Source: Cinclus cinclus (taxonomy: Eukaryota > Chordata > Aves > Passeriformes > Cinclidae). Taken from it: a stretch of 64,000 nt of DNA. Positions within the stretch are counted from its first letter, which is position 1. Every line of letters starts with the position of its first letter. The stretch is from the NCBI RefSeq assembly GCF_963662255.1, contig NC_085055.1, positions 4,088,102-4,152,101 of the forward strand, written 5' to 3'. Below the pieces are notes generated by a model. The model made no database searches, was not told the origin of the DNA, and saw only the letters and a program-made list of their open reading frames with translations. Below are positions 27,651-39,700 of this stretch, piece after piece. The position numbers were made by a program, and so were the translations under genes.

Positions 27651-29390
27651 ACGGGCAGAAACAGAGATTAAAAATTGGGGATATATTTTTCCAGATAGAA
27701 GGGTGGAATTAAATCTATTTCTAATACAGGTTGGGAGACCAAAGGCACCCCCCTCATACACAGGTTTCAGTGCTTTCCCCGTAACAGGAAATTTTCTCTT
27801 CCTTACATTATAATTGAACAAGCCCCGCAGACTACTTGGAGAAAAGTTGGAATTCTTTATCGAGGTATTTGCGGTGCTATTGTCTTTGTGCAGTGAACTT
27901 TACATCGTGTTATTCAATCTCAATCTATATTCTCCTAGCTACCAGTAAGATTAATTTAATCATTGTAATGCAATTATTAATACTGTTTACCCAACGCTTG
28001 ATTTCAGGTTTGCTGGTAAGAAATTAAGCTTCTTGCTGGGTGACCGAAAAGCTATGCAGGGATTTCCAGCCCATGTCGAAATAAAACAGTCCTCTTTATT
28101 TAGTCTCAGAACTCCAGCTTTCAGCCACGGGCTCAATTAGCCAAAATGGAAACAATTTTCATTCATTGCAATAACTCACTGTTCTGCTGATCACTTTCAA
28201 AATATACACTTTATTATTATATGCTGACCTCGGTGCCGCGAAGTGGCAAGGCTAGAAAGAGGCAGAGGGATCTCTCCAGCCCCCTTGGGCTGTAATTATT
28301 AGAAATTAATTGGGTTCAGGACCCTGGGTAGCATGGGTAAATTAATAGCTTGTCTGGTTGTTTAAATCCGAATTCTCAGTCCACAGAAGAGCAGGGGAGG
28401 GAGGCTCTCCCTCCCCAAACCCGCCCCGGGAGAGAGCGGCAGGGCTGGGGCAGCGCGGAGCCGCCGGCTGATTTCCCTCCTTCTTTTCACCAACGCATTG
28501 TTTTCGGGGAGCTATTTAGGGGTTAAAAATCAAAAATAAAGATCCTGTATACTTGGAGCTGTCGTGCGGGAGTAAAAGTGAAAAGGGAGCCTTAGGCAAA
28601 AGGAAATTACTGCAAGCCCGCGTGACCTTTCCGAGAGGTAATCAATCAAGTGATCAACAGGGATATTTATCATTGCTAGATGGGGCTACTTTACAAATGC
28701 ACAGGAGGGGGGGCGGGGGGATACACACACACACAAAAGTTTGGATAAACCCGGTAAGTCTGAAGACAAATACGGAGACTTTAATCACTGGGAAGATTGC
28801 ACATTTTCTTTTCTGAGCTCTCAGAAGGGAAGGAAAGGAAAGGAGAAAACCTCTGCAAAGTTTCCCAGCAGAAAAATGCCTCCTGTACTAGGTGGTCACA
28901 TGGAAGCTGTCCACTTTCTTTTGCAGTCCTGGGAAAGGCTGGGAACGACAGATGCGATTTAAAATAAAAAAAAATTAAAAAGGGACCAAAGACAAGGGAA
29001 AATAATAGCTAGAGATTGAGGCTTTGATAACTGGGCTCGGTGTTTGTTTTTATGTAATGTGTTTTTATTTGCTGCTTGAAACTCGGAGCTGTGGAGCTCA
29101 GCCCTGCCTTCCTCTAGTCCCCTAAACAGTTAACTCCGAAAACAAAACAAAAAAAAAAGCCCACCCCATGCCCCCTACTATATGAAATCAGCGATCTGGT
29201 TCAATTAAACTTGCTCTCCGTAGCATAAAGCATCCACCACAATACAGGCAATGAAACCCAACAATAAAAGCCCATGCATTTTCTGCACAGTTTCCTTCTC
29301 CCTTGTAAAACATGCCGTCTTGTAAGCACCAGACATTTAATTTTGCTTCCTATAACTTACCGGATTCCTTAACAAACCTACGCCGACCAC
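27650..29390. other. Intergenic sequence, no gene seen
   Basis: Mostly AT-rich unique sequence with homeobox-style TAATTA and ATTAAT clusters, a short (CA)n at about 28722-28735 and a G run near 28708. No exon with a recognisable product is present. Given its position upstream of a developmental regulator it may hold conserved enhancers, but this was not tested. Confidence 0.4.
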
Positions 29391-29682
29391 TTTTTTTTTT
29401 TTTTTCTTTTCTTTTCTCTCCCCTTTCCCTTTATTTTCTCCCGCTTTGCGCTGTGCTCCATGCACACGCCTGCACAAAGCCTCGCTGTCCGCGCCCTGCG
29501 CTGCTGCCTCTGAACGACTTCAGAGCCGCGGGAGCGCCCGCGGAGCCCCCGGGGCCCCTCGGGAGCGCTGCCCGAGCCGCGCTCGCGGAGAGACCCGCGG
29601 GGAGCGGCCGCGCGCCCGCGGGGCCGGCGGCTGAGCGCGGAACGGCCGCCACCGCCGCGGGGGCTCTGCGCGGTCTTGCGCG

Positions 29683-29780
29683 GCCCCCTGCGCGCTCCCG
29701 CTGCTCCCTGCGCGCTCCCGCTGCTCCCTGCGCACGCCCCCGCGCGTGCTCTCCCGGCCCCTTGCGCGCTCCCGCAGCGC
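29683..29780 (+). repeat. GC-rich 20-bp minisatellite
   Basis: Two exact tandem 20-base units starting CGCGCTCCCG occur at 29691-29710 and 29711-29730. A partial, diverged copy reappears near 29764. It lies within the CpG island. Confidence 0.8.
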
Positions 29781-29887
29781 CCCGCACCGCGGTCTGCGGC
29801 TCCCCCTCGCGGCCGCGGCCCCGCACTGCAGAGCGAGGGCGGGCGGGTGCGCACCCCTCGCTGGAGAGAAGGGAGAAAATAACTCCC

Positions 29888-29890
29888 AAA

Positions 29891-29922
<32 letters not shown>

Positions 29923-29932
29923 GGGGGGGGGG
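29888..29932 (+). repeat. Adjacent poly(A)27 and poly(G)18 tract
   Basis: Twenty-seven A are followed directly by eighteen G with no interruption. The G run could form a G-quadruplex on the plus strand. Such a tract is also a likely place for assembly or polymerase-slippage error. Confidence 0.9.
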
Positions 29933-31867
29933 AACGTTGGATGGGACGCGGGTTTAGGGTCCGGCACCGGCGCCTGCCAGGAAGCGGAGCTGGCTCGGGG
30001 CTTGCAGCAGGCCTGGAATGAAGCTGTCCCCGGTGGAAGTGCCGCTGGAAACACGCGGGCGCGAAGAATGAAATGCATTCATAGGCAGCGAGACGCGCGC
30101 AGCGCAGCAGCGAGCCCTGCACAGCACACCCCGAGAAATGCTTCCCTGCGAAAATGGTGCAGGGTGCCAACTATGAAGTAGATCTCTTTTCTGCCTCTAG
30201 GAAGGACCTGGATTTCCACAACATTGAGACAGAAAGAAAAACAGAGGGAAACGAACAGGCCAGAGGCAAGACTGAAAGAGCAGCGTGGAGGCCACTGTGG
30301 TAAATGGGGACATCGGAGAACTGAACCCGATTTTCTGCTTCCTGGCAGATTTCCTGGGTTACTTTGGTATTTAGTTGCATTCCCCCACCCCTCACCTAAA
30401 ATGGACAGAGGCTTTCCCAAACCCAAAAGCTGGAGGTCTCTGTTTTAAGGTGTACAGCAGGGTTGATTGCCTCTGTGCTCAGTCCCACAAGACGATGGCA
30501 ATGCAGGATCATCCCTGAAAATGAAACAGGACTCACATATTATCTAACTGCAACCAAAAAAGTCATTTACCCTTGTACCAAAGAGAGGTGCAATCAATAT
30601 CCCGAACTCAAGCTCTTTTCCAAGACTAAAAGCACTTTCTGGCCAAAAATGTCATATCCTCATATCCTCAGGAGTTTACCCCCAGTGTTTCTTAAAGGAG
30701 CATCAGTGGAGAACGTAATTGGAAAAATTAAAGAGTAGGAGAGGGCAAGTAATTACAGGCCACTAGAGAAAAACAGACATGTTCTGAATGTAGACAAAAC
30801 ATTGAACAGAGGGGAATTAATAGTACTACAAATCAAAAGGGAAAAATGTCAGCAAAGATCAGCAGAAAGTGAACGTCCTATTTAAAGCAAAAATAGAAAC
30901 AATTGAAATCGCAGCGAAACACAGAAGGGGAAAGGAATTTGAAAAGCAACCTAAAATCAAAATAAAGGAAAGGAACAAATTTTACTCAGTACACAATGAT
31001 AGATAAAGATGATGCATTCTTATTTTAAAAAACTGAAAACTGAAGTCCCACCATGAAGGTGGGTCAGCACGTGTGAGAAAACCTCAGCTGATCAGACACG
31101 AGAGTTTTGGAATTTATTCCCAGGGCCAGTCTGGCTCACATTTTGCAAAGTGAACCTGGCAAGGCTGGAAAATCCCTGCAGGGTATGAAAGGGGATTTTA
31201 GAATATGTCCCATAACCTTCCCTTTCCTCCCTGGCCTCCCTAGTGGTTTCCCAGAAAGAAGGAGCTGGGGACTGGTGAGATCTGGGCTTTGAGGAGATGT
31301 TGTGGCCGAAGCAAAGAAGATGAACAACAGGGGCTGCTCAGCTCTAACAAGTCACTAAAACACTCTGGAGAAGAACAGTTTCTCTGGCTGAAGCCACATT
31401 CTGAAACAGGCCATGAAGGCTTGGGAAGATTTGGATATCAAGCTGTTTAAAGATAATACAACAAAATGTAAGGAGTAAAATTGTGATGGGATGATGGCAG
31501 ACAGGCTTCCAGAGCTGGTAATGCTGAAAATAAAAGGAATTTTGAAATAAATAAATGAAATCCTCTCTTTGTGTGGTGAAAGCTGTGTCATGACCAAGGA
31601 CTGTCATCACAAACATGGGGCTCCCCTTTTTCAGGGCTTTATCTGCTTTCACTCATGGTGTAACTTCCAGGCAGGAGTGGGCTTCTTGCTGCTAGTCTTT
31701 AAAGGAACTACAAAGGCAGGTTAACACATCAGCCTTTATAAAATCCACAGCCCCATTTTTCCCCTTAAAGCATAAGGAACACATTCATATTTCACTCTCA
31801 TTTCTCTCCAGTACAAAAGCACAGGGTCAGAATTAATGAGTAAAGTATTTGTGTGACGTTTTATATT

Positions 31868-31945
31868 GTATTGGCATTTATATAGTGCTTTTCACAGGCT
31901 CCATGTCAAAACCCTTTACAGGGCAATAAATCATATACCTTTCCT
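31868..31945. repeat. Possible ancient interspersed repeat fragment
   Basis: The text ATTTATATAGTGCTTTTCA followed by AAACCCTTTACAGGGCAATAA resembles an old amniote repeat phrase in which a 'tatagcgctttcat' stretch precedes a 'caaagcgctttaca' stretch. The family is not named and the limits are approximate. Confidence 0.35.
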
Positions 31946-34900
31946 GATGAAATTGTATGTAGGCAATTGGGCACCTATCCTGCCCTCAGCAATGTCCCAC
32001 GTGCGAGACACGGGGAGTGTGATGAAACCTGCACAAGTGGGTCTGAAAAAAATGGATGTAGGTCAAACCTTCTCCCCTTAATATCCTGCAACACGTTAAA
32101 AAAGTCTTTAGAGCCCACTTGAACAGCCACAGGAAAGACCTAACCTTAACATGACAAAGCTTCTATTACAGTCTGAATTACTCAACATGCAAATCGAATT
32201 GTGGGTCTTACACTTAACCCCAGGGGTTTTTTGCCTCTGAATTTAAACAAGTTGTCCATTTACATGGAAAATAAGGATTTTTCAATTGAATTAATTTCTA
32301 AAAATAGTGTCCATTCACAAGGCTGAACCCAAGTACCGAACTTGGTTGTTGGATTTCTGTTAGCATTCACAACTATCCCTCCTAACACGAAGTCTGCAAT
32401 GTGGCAATGCATCTCTGCCCTGCTGGCGTTTCCCTTCTTATTTGCAGTTTTTCAGATAACGAAGAGTAATGAAGTTCTGAGAACTGCATGCCCGATTAGA
32501 CTGACTCTTTTACAAGTTTATTTGCATTCCTGCCGTGTTTCCGAAGCCACTTCGGGGTAAGGAAAAAACTGGAAAGTCGTTTAAAGTCTTTTGGGGGTTG
32601 GGAAGCAGGAGCCGGAGTCCTGCTCCGCTGTCTGTCTGGGGGAATCACAGCGCTTTGCCTAGCTCAGGGATTTTTGGAGTCCATTGGTGCCAAAGGAAGC
32701 CTTGTTGAGAGTCCCTCCCTTTCAACCCAACCCCTGAGACAGCACAAAGGCAATGGCTCAGAAGCAAATGGAAAATCTTTGCAGTAGCTCAACACCATTC
32801 GAAAACCACTTTTCTACCTCCGCTATCTGTAACACATGAAAGCTGATAACATTCTGCACATACTGGCTGATAGTTCAAATGCATTAGAACCAACATAGTT
32901 ATGATGTATTAGCCGGAAGAGCTGTTAGAATAATTTATAAATGCGAAAGAATAATATTTTTTTTTAAAGTGCCGTTCTCCACCAAACAGACATTTAGATT
33001 ACTTAATCTAAAATCAAAGTAATGCAGAAGCAGAACAAAAGGTAAAAGCACATTGCCAGCTCCATTAACTGCCGTGGGCTGTGTTAGAAGTGGAGGGTTC
33101 TTACATCTCTGCAGAGGTGATGAATGTCCTGTGAGACCTGAGCACTCGCTGTGCAGATGCACAGCCAAGGAATGAACTAACCTCGCCTCTGCTTTCTTAT
33201 GAGTTTTGTGTCAGGAGCTCTGCAATGAGCTCAAATTCACACACTGTTGTTGTGCTCTGATGGCAACAGAGCCTAATTTTATCTCTTGTTCCTATCTGAG
33301 TACACAACTTATTTAGCAGTTTAAAGAATGATTTGTAAATAACACACGTGCACTGAGATGGATGACAAGGATAATTACAATGGTCTTTTCAGTGGGAGAC
33401 ACTACCAGCACCAGTAGTTAAAGCTGAAGTTCAACAGCAACCAACACATTAAAGTCTAAAATTTCTATTCTTTCTGGCAGTAATACATTTGAAGATTAAA
33501 TCAGACAAAATGTTTTTTACAACAAACGGCCTTCTGTTAGCATTCAGGATTATGCTCCCACTCAATATTTATTATGCTTTTGGTCCTGTATGTTCCAAAG
33601 ATCTCAATTTCCTAGTTTTTTGATCAGTTTTGTTTAAACTGGGAGCCTTTTACTTTTCACTTTCAAAATTACTGCTTCTTCTTCAAACTTCTAGCAGGTT
33701 ATGGTATCTGGAATGAGTACTGAGGAAAAGGAAACGAGCTAAAATAAATTACTATCTAATCTAACCCATCTGACGACTTCTAAGGTACTCATTATTGTGG
33801 TATCAAAGTACTGGATCTCTGATAGCATGTGATCTTTGATCTTAAATTAGACCTCCAATAACATTTTTAATTAAACATCTTATTTGATGCCTGCTGGAGC
33901 TAAAATGCAAATAGTGTCGCATAAAGAATGAAAGTTAAGAGAGCAAGGAACAGAAAACAATGGCTGGTTACAGTGTGGTTATTGTACCAAAACAAAGAAC
34001 CCCATACTCTAGACCCTGTGGAATTAAAACGATCAGCCCCGAGGTTCAAAGACTGAGCAGAAACTACCTAGAAATGAAAAAATGCTTTCAATTTATTAAA
34101 ATCACTAGTGAATAAAACAGTCAGTCAGAAACAAATTTGAGGTACTCAGAAGAATCACTTAGAAAAACTGTAATTAATTTTTTGGGTTTTTTTACTTCCT
34201 TTGCCCTCCTGCATCCAGCAAATATTCCATTCTGTAGTAATCCTTCACTAGGAATTTTGTAGGACTTCCACGCTGGCTGAGACAAACAGATAGCACTGCT
34301 CAGAAATTTTCTGCTAGATATGGAATCCGCCAAAGAAATCCATGGCACTTAAAACCAATGTATATTAGAAACCCATCAAGTGCAGTGTCACGATACTTTG
34401 ACTACAGAGTAATTATTTTTAAAAATGTCTTTGCAAGTTTTTCTAAAACATTCCCATTCGTTTCTTTCATTCTGCATTCATCACCATAAGAGCACACTAA
34501 ACAGCTCTTAGACAATTTTTTTCCCAGAGGAGGATGAGTATATGTGAAGCGATTTGTAAGATTTAAACTTTTAACTTTGATACAACTCCATGTAAAGATA
34601 TGACCACTCTGACGACTCTGAATCTTCTTGGTATCTGCTGCCTGGAAGAAGGCAGAATATAAACACTGGTCATCCATACTTATCTGAGGTGAAAAATTAA
34701 GCTCTTTTTCTTCAATTGTAACACAAATAATGAAAAAAAACCCAAAATTATAGCCACAACCACAGCAAGCAGTAAATGACAATAGGTATCAGATTCCAGA
34801 AAGAACAATGATGGAATTTACATTTATTTCACACTGCAGTTGGCATTCCTAACTGCAGGAATGGGGAAAAGGCCATGAAGGTGAAGAGCCAATTTGTGAT

Positions 34901-36684
34901 TTCCTTCAGATGAAGCATCAGGGCTGGTGTTGATGAGGGGCTCAGTTCCAGCAGAGCCATCCCATCCCCTGTCACTCCCTTGAGGTCCCAGCAGACCCTC
35001 CCTGATCACACAGCAATGCTCCATCCACATCTCACATTTGAGCAGGAGCAGCCAGCTCTGCACAGGAGGATCTGTGAAGAACGGGTGACAGATCCCTATA
35101 GAAGAGTCAGGAGAGAAAAGATTTAATTTTTCTCTTTCACATTTCCTAAGGTAACTGTGGTTTAGCCTTTTGGTTTTCATATTTCAGGGAAGTCCTTAAG
35201 CCTAGTTCACAGCAGTCTTTATGGCTGAGAGCTCATTCATCAAGAGCAAAATCTCACATGCAAAGTTCATGACAGAGTGGTGAGGTGCAAAGTTGAAAGA
35301 GAATGAAAATAATTTTTCCCATCCCAGAAATCCTTTCAGAATTTCAGAAGCACTCTCAATCACAACAAGATGACCTTAGAAGTGGGATTTGTTTGTTGTT
35401 TGGGAGTTTTATTTGTTTTTACAGAAGCTCAGGGGGAAAAAAGCGCACTCTAACATCATCATAAACGAGAATTAGGACTTTCTTGGAATGTGAAGACTTT
35501 GGGGTTAAATCCTTCTTCTCAGAGAAGCATTTCAGGGTTAGAACCCATCCCCCTCTAAATCCTAGCCTGAAAAGAAACATTTTATTACAGAAGTTTCACT
35601 GAAACTGGCGTGTTCCCACAAAATGTTTCAGTGGTGAGAAATAAAGGGGTCCCAAGTGTAAAGCACTGCCAAAAATTCCTGATCATTTCTAGCCAGTGAG
35701 CAAGGAAATGTGTTATTTTGCCATCAGTGGAGAAGGAAGCTCCTGTCCCAGTGGTGCTGTAAGGTCACGCTTCATCTTGTCCCCAGCAGTTTGTGTGTGC
35801 ACCCACAATTCCAGGTACCTGGAATAATGTGGGGCCATTTCCCAATGCATTTCAGCAGTTTGTATTGCAAATACATGTATAAAAACAATAAACATGGCTA
35901 AAGAACACAGGCAGAAAGCCACAGTGACCTCTTTTTTATCCTTTTACAGCAATCTCTCTTTCCTTCACATACTCATACACATCCCTTCACAATGTATGAA
36001 GAGACTTTGGAAATAAATCTTTCTAAAATATTTGCTCTTCAAGCCTATATGCTTTTAAAAGAGAGGTGGGATCCAGGTTTCAGCTCTGGCACTTAGCACT
36101 TGCCTCTTGCTGTCATGTTGGAAAAGGCTGGGAAAGAGAAGCTCTTACTTTGCCTGAAATTAAGTGCAAGGTGACAGCTCCCTGATTTGTCAGAGCTCAA
36201 ACTCTTTCTGGAGGACAAACTAATCAACCCACACTAACTCCATCGTTTTCCCAAATTTCCTTTGCTATCCCCAAACAGGCAACACAACACCTGCTGTTAT
36301 CCCAACAAAGCAAGTGCTACCAGGGAGGAAAAGCACTTTATGTTACAGAGCAAAGAACTTCTCCACTGGCTGCTCCCAGACAAAATCCAGCTGAGCAACG
36401 TAAATCCTGTTTCCTCACTGAAGAAGTCCTCATGTGTTCAAAACAACCCTGAAAGAACTCAAATGCTTCATACAGTTTTTAATTAATTCTATCTAGCCAC
36501 ACAGCAGTCTGAGAAGCTGTGGTGTTATATATATAACCTCCTTACATTTCACTATTTACATTGTGTTATTCACTGGCTATTTCCCAACTTTATTCACTCA
36601 CCCTGGAGATCAATTTAGGCACCAAAATAAAATATGATCCTATCTCTGCACTGCACAGAAAAGCGAAACAAAATTTCTCACGGG

Positions 36685-36770
36685 AGACAGGGGTTAAGGC
36701 ACTGGACTGGGTGTCAGAGAAGTGGTGTTCTATTCTTGGCTCTACCACTCACTTGCTGTGGGAGCTTGTA
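36685..36770 (+). repeat. MIR-like tRNA-derived SINE fragment
   Basis: The phrases GGGGTTAAGGCACTGGACTG, GTTCTATTCTTGGCTCTACC and CACTCACTTGCTGTG follow the order of the 5' half of MIR/CORE-type SINEs: a tRNA-like head, then a 'ggctctgccacttactagctgtgtg' region. The copy is decayed and its CORE and tail are not clear. Confidence 0.5.
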
Positions 36771-39700
36771 GAGCAAGATACAGAGCAGGAATGGAGACTC
36801 CAGCCAAGAAATTTCTCCTCTGTAACTTTTCCTCTTTCATTATGCATGAGAGTGAGTTTTTCCACCATCCAAGCACACATCTGAAAGCTGTAGAAACACG
36901 ATTCTACCAAAATACAGAACCAGCAGAGAAAGAAAACGAGTGGAAAACATCAATTACAAAGTTTGCTTGGGCACCTCTGAAGAACTGAAACAGAATCTCT
37001 ACTCACACAGTGAAGATAGAGAAGAAATTCAGTCCCAGGTTCAGCAGGCACTGCTCCAAGGATTGCACTGGACCTGCACATGGGCTGACTTTGGTCTGCT
37101 GTGCTGCTACTCCTTGATCTATTTGCTGCTTCAGACAAGTTTTCTGAGACAGTGAACAACAAAGAATCTGGCCAGGGGTGAGAGGGTTTACTTTTGGGTT
37201 TTTTACAAAAATAGGAACCTATGCTTTGGTTTTGAAATAAGCAATCTGACTTTTAAAAGTAAAAATAGACTTTATTTGGGCATTTTTTGTTCAAAAACCA
37301 TAGCTAAGACTGTATCCAGACCTGGAGTAATGAACTGCCTAAATTAAGAATGACAAACTCACAGTTAACTCCTGCTGGAAACAGTATTTCCTTCCCCAGG
37401 AACAGACCAGGCAGTACTTCTTGCTTTAGGTAATATATGTGGTCTAATGCATAAAATTGAAACATTTCTAATAATTTTGGGAAACCTGAAGAAACAGTAA
37501 ACACGCAGGTCCTCACTTGGCATGGCTGGATCGTGTTCTACCATGCCAGCTAATGACTGAAGGGAAAGATTTTTGCAGCTACAGGGTTTTTTGTGTAAAA
37601 TATATCACGAAACTGATTTATCCTGGCCCTATTTATTTTTAATCACAAAGAAAATCTGCCCGCATTCTGCTTTGAGCTGTGTTCTGGATGTTCATTGTAC
37701 ACTCAGCTCATTTGCTGGAAGTTTTACAGCTGGGTCTCAGCCCCTTTAGTCCCACAGAAACAGAAAATTAATCCAGTCATAGAATATTCTTCAACATTAA
37801 CCTTTTTCTTAAACTTTGTATAAGATATAAGTGAATAGTATATATACTCCATTTTAACATTTTAAGAGTCACATGAAATCAAAGTCTGATCAATAACCTC
37901 ACAAAAGCAGCTGCTATGTAGTGCCAACTCTCAAACACAGGTGACCCTGGTTCTATTATATAATAAAATTTACTGTTGGCCAACAAGAAGAAAATTTCTT
38001 ATTCAGTCAATCCCTCAAAATGCCAAGTTTTCACAAACTTTTGGTCAGAAAGTCAGGCACACCTGGACTCCTTTAAGGAGTCCATAGAATATAACCACTC
38101 ATAAGTGATTTCTTTAAAATGTTAGCAGGAAATATTTGCCTCCTTACCTACAAAGTACTTCTTCCCTCTTCCTTTTTTTGATGTCAAACTTCTAATATTT
38201 CTGGTTTTCCAGGGCCTGTAACAAACTGTCCCAGGCAGTTGCTCAGAAAGGTGAACTATCTTCTTAATACATGAGAAAAATCCCTCCAATTTCATACTTT
38301 TCATTTTTTTCTGTATTTTAATTGCTGAAATATTATGTAACCTCAGTCTTTAATCTTTAATCTAAATGCAAGCCACACTTGATATATAACAATTATTTCT
38401 TAATAAAATGTAATTATAAAAAATTCAAGGCAGTCTCGGGGAATGTGCAACTGAAACTGTTAATATACCTGAGGGATTATTTCCACACTTACATATATTA
38501 GGCACTGTATAAAACACAGGATTTCTTGGGGCATTATCAACAAAGGAGAAATTTTTTTTAAACCTGCTTTTTACTGATTGCATTATCAAGTTCAATTTTA
38601 TTAACTTGAATCTTCTGGGAAGGATATGATTTTAATAATGTATAAAAGGTTCGTCTGGTAGTTGGCTGTTGGCTTTTACTGGCTACTTAATGTAATCTGT
38701 AATTACTGGAGCAGCTCCTATGTTGGCCAGTGCTTTCAGGTCACTGGAAAGCTCTGCTGGGTTGTACTTGGTGTACAAGAACATCCCTCTGCTGATTGAT
38801 GCTGCACCCTATGGGAATGTTTACATTTTGTCCTTGAAGCATTCCTTTAAGGAACACTGTCAGTACTTATCCCTCCTTGTCAAGCAGCAACCTGGGGGCA
38901 GCCCATGATCTGCCTTGATACCATGAGCTCTCAATAATATCTCCTCTGGCTTTCACATTTGGTTCCCAAATCTTCATCCGATGATGTAAATACCTCTTAA
39001 TGGCTGGAAAAGGCTCATTTAAAATGCACAATTTACCTTGCACAAACTTTAAGATGGAAAACATTCGAAGCCCTCACTATACTTTTTTTAAAAATGGTAA
39101 TAAAATGTTGCAGGGCTTGGTTTTGATAGACTTCGACCATTTAAATTTTTTTTTCCTTCTGGTGTATTTTTTTCTTTAAGCTGAAAAATCTTGAACTATC
39201 TGAAACAGTTGACCAGATCTTACAGTTGAGAAACACACTTAAAACATGATGTGAACATGCTGTGTTACAAGACTAAGCTGAATTTTAAGGTGTAATATTG
39301 CCAAGCCAGCAAGTCACCTGCAGCCTCCTGTGTCACCTGTGTCTTCCTGTGTCACCTGCTTTGGTGGTACTACCAAGATAAACTGGGAAATAGAAGCAAA
39401 ATGCTGGAAATATTCCAGAACTGCTGTATCCCCGAGCCTTTTAAATTTGAACTTTCTACTCACAAGATTTCCATGAAATAGATTGACAACTAAACCAGTG
39501 TATTAGTCACAGCATCAGCAATTTGTATTTATGATCCTTACTGGACATAAACTAGTTTTTTGTCCTGGTGGGGTAAGTTTGCTACATTAAAAGGGCATTT
39601 CTGAGGAAAAAATTCTTATGGAAAGTCCTCATGATTGGAGAATGAAAAATCAACTTGGTAGAAAAATTAATTATATCAAAAAGCTTATTAATGTTTTTTT

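Larger units (their letters stand above)
29390..30120. promoter_or_regulatory. CpG island about 4 kb upstream of MECOM exon 1
   Basis: A very GC-rich block with a 20-bp minisatellite at 29691-29730 and an A27/G18 tract at 29888-29932. A 289-residue frame crosses it on the plus strand, but equally long frames run on the minus strand and none shows a domain, so I treat them as composition artefacts. It could be a lncRNA or alternative promoter. Confidence 0.55.

Noticed and set aside
29312..30181. A 289-residue plus-strand frame
   Set aside because: It includes a poly-Lys/poly-Gly stretch from the A27/G18 tract and equally long antisense frames, so it is a composition artefact.
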